Shown here: piece by piece, positions 59,601-64,000 of the stretch
How positions within the stretch are numbered: position 1 is the stretch's first letter
How the letters are laid out: every line of letters starts with the position of its first letter
DNA from: PFJX01 sp964393825
GTDB taxonomy: Bacteria; Pseudomonadota; Gammaproteobacteria; Burkholderiales; Thiobacillaceae
NCBI GenBank assembly: GCA_964393825.1
Contig: CAYMUY010000024.1
Coordinates: forward strand, 1-64,000
Length of the DNA stretch: 64,000 nt
Reading direction: 5' to 3'
Translations under genes and position numbers: made by a program
Notes under the pieces: model-generated
What the model was told of the DNA's origin: nothing
Databases searched by the model: none
The model's input: the letters and a program-made list of their open reading frames with translations, nothing else

Positions 59601-60516
59601 GGGCGGCGCCGCCAGCGAGGAACTGGCCAAGTCGGCCGGCCAGTTCCAGCGCGACGGCATCACGAAATGGGACTTCGGCAACCTGCCGGAAACCGCGACA
59701 ATCGACAGCGGGGGTCGCGTCATCGCCGCCTTTCCGGCATTGCAATGTGTCGATGGCCAGGTCGGCCTGCGCCTGTTCGACCACGCCGACGAAGCCCGCA
59801 CCGCGCATCGGCTCGGTGTCGCCCGCCTGCTCTGGCTGGGCTTCCCGGACTTCCTGAAACAGGGCGAACGCGACCTCGCCGCACGGCTGAAACCCGCCTG
59901 CCTGCAATACGCCCTGATGTTCAAGGGACAGTCCTGCCCTGGGCTGGCGCGCGACGTGCTCGCCGCCGCCGTGCTGAGTACGCGCGACGTCGCCGACATT
60001 CGCGACGCCGCCGCCTTCGCGGCGGCGGCACTTGCCATCCGCCCGCGCCTGCCGGAAACCGTCACGCGACTCGCCAATGTCGCGACGGAATGCATCGCCG
60101 CCGCGCACCGGCTCGACCAGGCCCTGGCGAAAGCGCCCGCCGTCTGGAAAGCCGCCGTGACCGACATGCGCGAACAACTCGACGCCCTGGTGTTTCCCGG
60201 CTTCCTGGCCCACCACCCAGGCGAGCGCCTGCCCCACCTGCCGCGCTACCTCAAGGCTCTCGAAATGCGTCTGGCCAAGCTCCCCAACCAGACCGTGCGT
60301 GACACCACCGCACAACGTGACATGGCCTCCCTGCTCGGTGCCTGGCGCAACCGCGTCGAACGCGCGCGGGCGCAAGGCCTGAACGACCCCGCCGTGGACG
60401 CCTTCCGCTGGCAACTGGAAGAATTGCGCGTCTCCCTGTTCGCGCAGGAACTGAAGACGCCGGAGCCGGTGTCGGTGAAACGACTGGAGAAGCGCTGGGC
60501 GGACATCGTGAGGTGA
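56632..60516 (+). CDS. hrpA: ATP-dependent RNA helicase HrpA
   Basis: HrpA is a large DEAH-box RNA helicase; in E. coli it affects mRNA processing and stalled ribosomes. From 56632 the protein is 1294 residues, like its E. coli relative (1300). Motifs: I GETGSGKTTQ (~43), II DEAHERS, III SATLE, VI QRAGRCGR, then the helicase-associated, OB and long C-terminal DUF3418-like domains (ending KRLEKRWADIV). Two segments, about residues 210-243 and 582-606, are absent from the family and are encoded by palindromic repeats that stay in frame (see the repeats below). The MSEPVLSNP start is used because the frame upstream is the shadow of the exported-protein gene. Confidence 0.94.
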   Translation: MSEPVLSNPASLPYLDFPESLPVSARRADIAAALAAHQVIIVCGETGSGKTTQLPKIALAAGRGGEGRLVGMTQPRRIAAKSVAARIAEETKSRLGGLVGWQVRFTDQVSKESRIKVMTDGILLAETQSDPDFRAYDTLILDEAHERSLNIDFLLGYLKTLLPRRPDLKLILSSATLEADRFSAYFNGAPVIEVSGRTYPVEMRYRSLQPLPPRGRGRGEGTTVTQSTRVPSPPAPLPEGEGSDDLDLALIHAVDELAAAGPGDILVFLPGEREIREAHEALRKHHPPQTEILPLFARLSVADQEKVFQSHGGRRIVLATNVAETSLTVPGIRYVVDTGLARVKRYSIRNKIEQLKVEKVSQAAARQRAGRCGRVAEGICIRLYDEADFLGRQEYTTPELLRSSLAGVILRMKSLRLPEIEVFPFLDVPEGKRIRDGQQLLAELGALDGRGRLTGIGKQLAHLPVDPRIGRMLIAAKDRGCLHEMLVIAAFLSVQDPRERPLDAQEAADQKHRRFIDANSDFISLLKLWAHIEDLSHHRKSQRKFRDALKADFLSPNRVREWRDVHAQLTTQVKEMGWTVADRQDRAGETPVLQGSHVAQASSPAPEPLGEIPYAPLHQALLPGLLGNLGMQTEDGAYLGARDMKFWIFPGSGVKKKPKWLLAAEIVETRRVYARMVAKIEPEWIEHAARHLLKVSYSDPHWAKKPAHVAASMRATLYGLPVVNARKVHYGPIDPVLSRELFIRGALVAGEFETRAPWFEHNRRLLEEIDDLAHRARNARLVVDEHQLYAFFDARVPEGIHNGAAFDKWRREAEKTQPRLLYLERADLLDSGHDSQEQAFPPQLELNGAQYPLAYRFDPGTEDDGVTLIVPLAALNQISPARCEWLVPGLLEEKIAALMKSLPQSIRRAFVPVPEYARAAAAALADNARTTPLTDALAAFLSKSTGQLIPRDAWRPEALAPHLVMNFRVQDEAGKTLAEGRDLATLRQQLGGAASEELAKSAGQFQRDGITKWDFGNLPETATIDSGGRVIAAFPALQCVDGQVGLRLFDHADEARTAHRLGVARLLWLGFPDFLKQGERDLAARLKPACLQYALMFKGQSCPGLARDVLAAAVLSTRDVADIRDAAAFAAAALAIRPRLPETVTRLANVATECIAAAHRLDQALAKAPAVWKAAVTDMREQLDALVFPGFLAHHPGERLPHLPRYLKALEMRLAKLPNQTVRDTTAQRDMASLLGAWRNRVERARAQGLNDPAVDAFRWQLEELRVSLFAQELKTPEPVSVKRLEKRWADIVR
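57259..57358 (+). repeat. Dispersed palindromic repeat inserted in hrpA (1)
   Basis: About 100 bases with two facing GC-rich arms: gaggggcaggggagaggg (57275-57293) opposes ctcacccccggcccctctcc (57325-57344). Outer words ccctcccccctcgggggagg and ctctcccggagggagagg are palindromic themselves. It encodes about 33 residues (LPPRGRGRGEGTT...PSPPAPLPEGEG) and keeps frame. The word CCCTCTCCCGGAGGGAGAGGG is a familiar interspersed repeat in betaproteobacterial genomes. Confidence 0.8.
58388..58447 (+). repeat. Dispersed palindromic repeat inserted in hrpA (2)
   Basis: Perfect ten-base inverted arms gggcaggcga (58388-58397) and tcgcctgccc (58438-58447) flank a central part with gtcgcgcaggcatcc. It encodes AGETPVLQGSHVAQASSPAP in frame, a stretch missing from HrpA relatives. 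The GCAGGCGAGG-ATGCCTGCG words are typical of a second REP-like family, different from the first insertion and from the RAYT REPs. Confidence 0.72.
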
Positions 60517-60729
60517 TGCGCAGGGTGGGAGATGCGATCGCTCAACCCAGCAGCAAGCGTCAATGGGCATGATCCCCCCCAGCGAAACCGCCAACGCCTG
60601 GCTTCCATCGCGCTTCAGACTCTGGACCCCGGCAGCTCGGCGCCAGGTAAAGTGAGCGCCCTCTCCCCGGCAGGTTCTCAAGTTTCCCATTCCTCGGCCG
60701 ATATGGCGGACTATCCCGAGACTATACGG

Positions 60730-62361
60730 ATGGAGACCCCCTTGAAGCTACTCGCCTCCTGCACTGGAACCCTCACCGCCAGAATCCTCGCCTTCGCCGC
60801 GATGTTGTTCCTGGTCGTCCTCACCGCATCGCTCATCCATGCCTATTTCGCACAGGAAGAACTGGCGGAGGAGTTCGCCGGCAGTCATGTCGGCGGCCTG
60901 GCAGACACCTACTTCGACGGTTTGAACAAGCTGATGCTGACCGGCGGCATGGCCAGCCGCGACGAAGTCGGCCTGCAGATCAAGGCGCTGCCGAATGTCA
61001 TTGAAGCGCGCGTGATCCGGGGCGACGCGGTATCCAGCCAGTATGGCCCGGCGGGCAGCAAGGAAACGGCCGTCGACGACCTCGACCGCGCCGCCTTGAA
61101 AGGCGAGGAAATCGCGCGTATCGAGACAACAGAACAAGGCCGCCGCCTGACCCTGGCACGCCCCTACCGCGCCAGCGAGAAAACCCGAGGCGTCAACTGC
61201 ATGGGCTGTCACACAGTCCCCGATGGCACCGTGCTGGGTGTGGTGCGCGTCAGCTACGACATGGCGCCGGTGGACGCACGCATCGTCAACGCCAGCCTGG
61301 TCAGCCTTGGCATCCATGCCGTGTTGTTCGTCATCGGCATGACGCTGCTCAAAATCGCGCTGCGCCGTACCGTGGCCGCGCCGATCAATCGCCTGACCAG
61401 CCAGATGATCCGGGTCGAACAGGAGTCCGACCTCAACCTGCGCATCCCGGTCGACGGCAAGGACGAGATCGCCTGCGCGTCGATCGCTTTCAACACCATG
61501 ATGGAGCGCTTCGCCGGGATCATCCGCCAGGTGGGCGATGCCACCCGTCACCTGAGTCAGGTCGCCAGCCATCTGGTCGATGTCACCACCCGCACCCAGG
61601 CCGGCGTCGACCGACAGCTGAGCGATACCGAGCAACTCGCCGCCACCCTGACCCAACTCGCCGGCAGCGTTCAGGAAGTGGCGCACAACACCCGGGAGGC
61701 GGCCAAGGCCGCCAGCCAGGCGGACGGCGAGGCGAAGGAAGGCGCGGAGACCGCCACCAACGCCCTGGGCGCCATTTCCGCAATGTCGGAACAGCTGGAA
61801 CAGGCGGTCCATGTGATCCAGCGCCTGGATACCGACAGCCGCGACATCGGACGGGTGATCGGCCTGATCCGCGAGATCGCCGAGCAGACCAACCTGCTGG
61901 CCCTCAATGCCGCCATCGAGGCCGCCCGCGCCGGCGAGCAGGGGCGCGGTTTCGCGGTGGTCGCCGATGAGGTACGCACCCTGGCGCAACGCACCCAGTC
62001 CGCCACCGAGGAAATCGAGAGCATCATCGTCAAGGTGCAGGGCCGCGCGCAGGAAGCGGTCGGCGCCATTCAGAGCGCGGAAGAGAAGACCAATTCCAGC
62101 GTACATAGCGTCGAGGAAAGCGCGACCGCGCTGGCCACCATTTCCGGATCGGTCGGCGTCATCACTCGCATGAATGCGCAGATCGCCGACAGTTCCATGG
62201 GACAGAGCACCGCGGCGGACAACATCAACCGCAAACTCGGCGATATCGGCACGGTCGCCCGCGAGGCTGCCAGCCATGTCCGCGACACCCACGGCGCCAG
62301 CGAAAAACTGGCCGGGCTGGCGCGTGACCTGGAGAGCCTGGTGAATCAGTTCCGGGTGTGA
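60730..62361 (+). CDS. Methyl-accepting chemotaxis protein with periplasmic heme-c motif
   Basis: A 543-residue chemoreceptor. TM1 spans about residues 18-38, a periplasmic sensor domain covers 40-185 and TM2 about 188-210. A HAMP domain (211-265) and a cytoplasmic signalling domain with the hairpin tip EIAEQTNLLALNAAIEAARAG complete it. The sensor domain contains CMGCH (157-161), a covalent heme-c site, in RGVNCMGCHTVPDGTVLG. Such heme sensors report redox state or gases. The start is uncertain: 60730 (METPLKLL) or 60703 (MADYPETI), neither with a strong ribosome binding site. No che genes are close by. Confidence 0.9.
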   Translation: METPLKLLASCTGTLTARILAFAAMLFLVVLTASLIHAYFAQEELAEEFAGSHVGGLADTYFDGLNKLMLTGGMASRDEVGLQIKALPNVIEARVIRGDAVSSQYGPAGSKETAVDDLDRAALKGEEIARIETTEQGRRLTLARPYRASEKTRGVNCMGCHTVPDGTVLGVVRVSYDMAPVDARIVNASLVSLGIHAVLFVIGMTLLKIALRRTVAAPINRLTSQMIRVEQESDLNLRIPVDGKDEIACASIAFNTMMERFAGIIRQVGDATRHLSQVASHLVDVTTRTQAGVDRQLSDTEQLAATLTQLAGSVQEVAHNTREAAKAASQADGEAKEGAETATNALGAISAMSEQLEQAVHVIQRLDTDSRDIGRVIGLIREIAEQTNLLALNAAIEAARAGEQGRGFAVVADEVRTLAQRTQSATEEIESIIVKVQGRAQEAVGAIQSAEEKTNSSVHSVEESATALATISGSVGVITRMNAQIADSSMGQSTAADNINRKLGDIGTVAREAASHVRDTHGASEKLAGLARDLESLVNQFRV

Positions 62362-62368
62362 TGAACGG

Positions 62369-62390
62369 GCGGCGCTGGACTCAGCGCCGC
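62369..62390. terminator. Possible terminator hairpin after the chemoreceptor gene
   Basis: Arms gcggcgct (62369-62376) and agcgccgc (62383-62390) pair perfectly around a six-base loop, eight bases after the stop codon and facing the STAS-like gene. There is no T tract, so termination on either strand is uncertain. Confidence 0.45.
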
Positions 62391-62406
62391 GCCGGTCACC
62401 GGGGCC

Positions 62407-62757
62407 TCACTCGTCGCCGGTCAGCCACTCCATGGCGATACCCGGCTCATCGAAGGCTCGCACGTCCGCGTCGACGAACAGGCGATTGAGCCAGGTCAGC
62501 CAGACCATCCATTCATCGGTGGTGACGATCGCGATCCTGCGAAAGTCGTAACGGTGCTCGCGCGAGAACTTGATCTCTTCCCAGGCCACATCCAGGGTGT
62601 AGCGGACCATGTCACGCAGATCCAGGAGCACGTTGACGCCCCCCTCGAACTGCAGGTCATGGAGCACGTGTTGCTCGAAATCCTTGAAATCCGCGAGGGT
62701 GAATTCGCCGATGACGGAGACGGATATCAGGTTTTTCTCATTGCTGATCGCGATCAT
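62407..62757 (-). CDS. STAS/SpoIIAA-like small protein
   Basis: A 116-residue cytoplasmic protein of the SpoIIAA-like (DUF3478/STAS) type. It begins MIAISNEKNLISVSVIGEFT at 62757, with GAGGAG six bases upstream. The core has alternating strands and helices (FKDFEQHVLHDLQFEGG, NVLLDLRDMVRYTLDVAW, RIAIVTTDEWMVWLTWLNRLF). The serine phosphorylated in true anti-anti-sigma factors is not obvious. Function is unknown; UspA- or lipid-related roles have been proposed for relatives. Confidence 0.75.
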   Translation of the reverse strand: MIAISNEKNLISVSVIGEFTLADFKDFEQHVLHDLQFEGGVNVLLDLRDMVRYTLDVAWEEIKFSREHRYDFRRIAIVTTDEWMVWLTWLNRLFVDADVRAFDEPGIAMEWLTGDE

Positions 62758-62793
62758 GCTCGACTCCTCGATAACCACACATGTTGAAAAATT

Positions 62794-63660
62794 TCAGGGT
62801 CCACGCCTTCTCGTGAGTTGAACCGCCCGGATCCCGGCCAGCACGGTGATCAGCATCCCGGCCCACCCCGTTAGCGGCATTTCCATGCCGAAGATTAAGG
62901 CATCCAGAACGCTTCCGAACACGACCGTGCTGTAGGCCAGGGCCGCTACCACGACAGTATCGCCCTTGCGGTAGGCGCGGGTCATGGCGAGCTGGCCGAA
63001 AGTGGCGAACAGACCAAGCCCAAGCAGCAATACCCAATGTTCCGGCACCGCCGCCGCGTGCCACCCTTCCAGACTGGCCAGGAGCGCGGCGCCGATGCTG
63101 GAAACCAGGGCGAACCAGAACACGGTGCGCCACTCCGGTTCGCCCAGGCGTCCGAGCCGCCGCACATGGACATAGGCGAACGCCGCCAAGACACCGGAAA
63201 CGAGACCGACCAGACCCGCGAACAGATCCCCCGGCGCGCTGTTCCAGGGCCGCAACAACAAGGCGACACCGAGAAAACCGGCAAACACGGTCACATACTG
63301 GGCGCGGCCCGGCCGCTCCTTGAGTTGCCAGGGCATGAGCAGGGCGAGGAACAAGGGCGAGGAATAGTTGAGCGTGATGGCGACCGAAAGCGGCAGGTTC
63401 GCCACCGCGTAGAAGAAGGTGGCGAGGGCGAGAAACCCGACCAGACCCCGACGCAAGTGCAGGGCGGTATGGGCGCCGAGGAAGCGGCGGCCGCCAGTGA
63501 GACCATGGCGCAGGGAGATCACCGCCAGCAACAGCCCCAGCGCGACCATGGAACGGTAGAACACCAGCTCGTTGCTGGAAAACCATTGCGAACCCAGCTT
63601 GACCAGCACGCCCATGAGCGCAAACGAGGCGCCGGCCAGGAGCATCCAGGTCGAGCCCAA
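62794..63660 (-). CDS. EamA/DMT-family exporter
   Basis: A 288-residue drug/metabolite transporter with ten predicted membrane helices in two EamA repeats. The first begins WMLLAGASFALMGVLVKLG and contains LNYSSPLFLALLMP; the second begins at about residue 145 (DLFAGLVGLVSGVLAAFAYV) and contains AMTRAYRKGDTVVVAALAYS. The substrate is unknown; amino-acid or metabolite export is common. It lies three bases from rmuC on the same strand. Confidence 0.88.
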   Translation of the reverse strand: MGSTWMLLAGASFALMGVLVKLGSQWFSSNELVFYRSMVALGLLLAVISLRHGLTGGRRFLGAHTALHLRRGLVGFLALATFFYAVANLPLSVAITLNYSSPLFLALLMPWQLKERPGRAQYVTVFAGFLGVALLLRPWNSAPGDLFAGLVGLVSGVLAAFAYVHVRRLGRLGEPEWRTVFWFALVSSIGAALLASLEGWHAAAVPEHWVLLLGLGLFATFGQLAMTRAYRKGDTVVVAALAYSTVVFGSVLDALIFGMEMPLTGWAGMLITVLAGIRAVQLTRRRGP

Positions 63661-63663
63661 GGG

Positions 63664-64000
63664 TCAGGATCCGCTTTCCGGCGAGAACTCCGTGGCGGAG
63701 AGGCCGCGCGTGGTCTGTTCCAGCGGGGTGGCGGGCGGCAGGTGACGGCCCTCCGGCGCCACCTTGAAATCCTCGAACTTGCGCGCGCTCACCAGCACCC
63801 GGTTTTCCAGCGAACCGGTGGCGTCGTTGTAGGCCTTCACCGCCTGTCCCAGATTCTTGCCGACGCTGCTCCAGTGTTCGCCCAATTTGCTCAGGCGCTC
63901 GTACAACTGGGCGCCGAGCTGGCCGACCTGGCGGGCGTTGTCGGCCAGCGCCTCCTGGCGCCAGCCGTAGTAGACCGCTTTCAGCAGCGCCAGCAGGGTG
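63664..64000 (-). CDS. rmuC: DNA recombination protein RmuC, C-terminal part (partial)
   Basis: This is the 3' end of rmuC; its N-terminus lies beyond the window edge at 64000. The visible 111 residues read TLLALLKAVYYGWRQEALAD, then ARQVGQLGAQLYERLSKLGEHW and the conserved VGKNLGQAVKAYNDATGSLE and LVSARKFEDFKV. RmuC is a putative nuclease with a coiled-coil N-terminus that limits inversions at short repeats. It is followed directly by the EamA gene. Confidence 0.92.
   Translation of the reverse strand, partial: TLLALLKAVYYGWRQEALADNARQVGQLGAQLYERLSKLGEHWSSVGKNLGQAVKAYNDATGSLENRVLVSARKFEDFKVAPEGRHLPPATPLEQTTRGLSATEFSPESGS

Noticed and set aside
58585..60690. 701-residue minus-strand frame opposite hrpA
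   Set aside because: Antisense of the conserved helicase; composition dominated by Gln, Gly and Arg as expected of GC-rich shadows.

Overview
The window is a GC-rich chromosomal segment, most likely from a betaproteobacterium of the Rhodocyclales/Nitrosomonadales type. That placement is inferred from gene content and order: bamC-dapA, a kinase-phosphatase pair beside rph-rdgB-hemW, a PEP-CTERM protein, and RAYT/REP elements. It looks like core chromosome. I saw no rRNA, tRNA, CRISPR array, insertion sequence or prophage.

Layout. 0.4-11 kb: an RND efflux pump whose two genes are separated by an opposing acyltransferase gene, a ClC antiporter, a YidB-like protein, a PEP-CTERM protein with a candidate sigma-54 promoter, and a Tat-linked GMC dehydrogenase pair. 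11-22 kb: thiC behind a TPP riboswitch, a glycine-zipper protein, sucCD, yceH, an FNR-like reductase, and an overlapping string of DUF3301 protein, DEAD-box helicase, metallo-hydrolase, bamC and dapA. 22-28.3 kb: the flagellar operon fliK-L-M-N-O-P-Q-R with a methyltransferase joined to its end. 28.3-36 kb: ssb, a YajR-like MFS transporter, a PAS/HisKA_2 kinase with an ANTAR regulator, a PAS-GGDEF-EAL protein and a SulP transporter.

36-46 kb: a RAYT gene between nearly identical inverted REPs, uvrA preceded by a gene for a protein with an SSB-like acidic tail, yheT, hemW, and a soluble histidine kinase with a REC-TPR partner. 45.6-54.8 kb: rdgB, rph, a PP2C phosphatase and Ser/Thr kinase, yicC, a small lipoprotein gene, gmk, ppnP, and the arginine genes argD-argF-DUF2283-argG. 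54.8-55.5 kb is a gene-free stretch with DnaA-box-like sites. 55.5-64 kb: an unknown exported protein, hrpA carrying two in-frame insertions of dispersed repeats, a chemoreceptor with a heme-c motif, a STAS-like protein, an EamA exporter and the 3' part of rmuC.

The points most worth a second look are the hrpA repeat insertions, the RAYT/REP family (two REP ends supply stop codons of neighbouring genes), the SSB-tailed protein beside uvrA, the duplicated RxxD motif in the GGDEF protein, the heme-binding chemoreceptor, the REC-TPR two-component pair, and the sigma-54 promoter candidates. All starts, motifs and spacings were read by eye. Family assignments come from recognising motifs, not from database searches.
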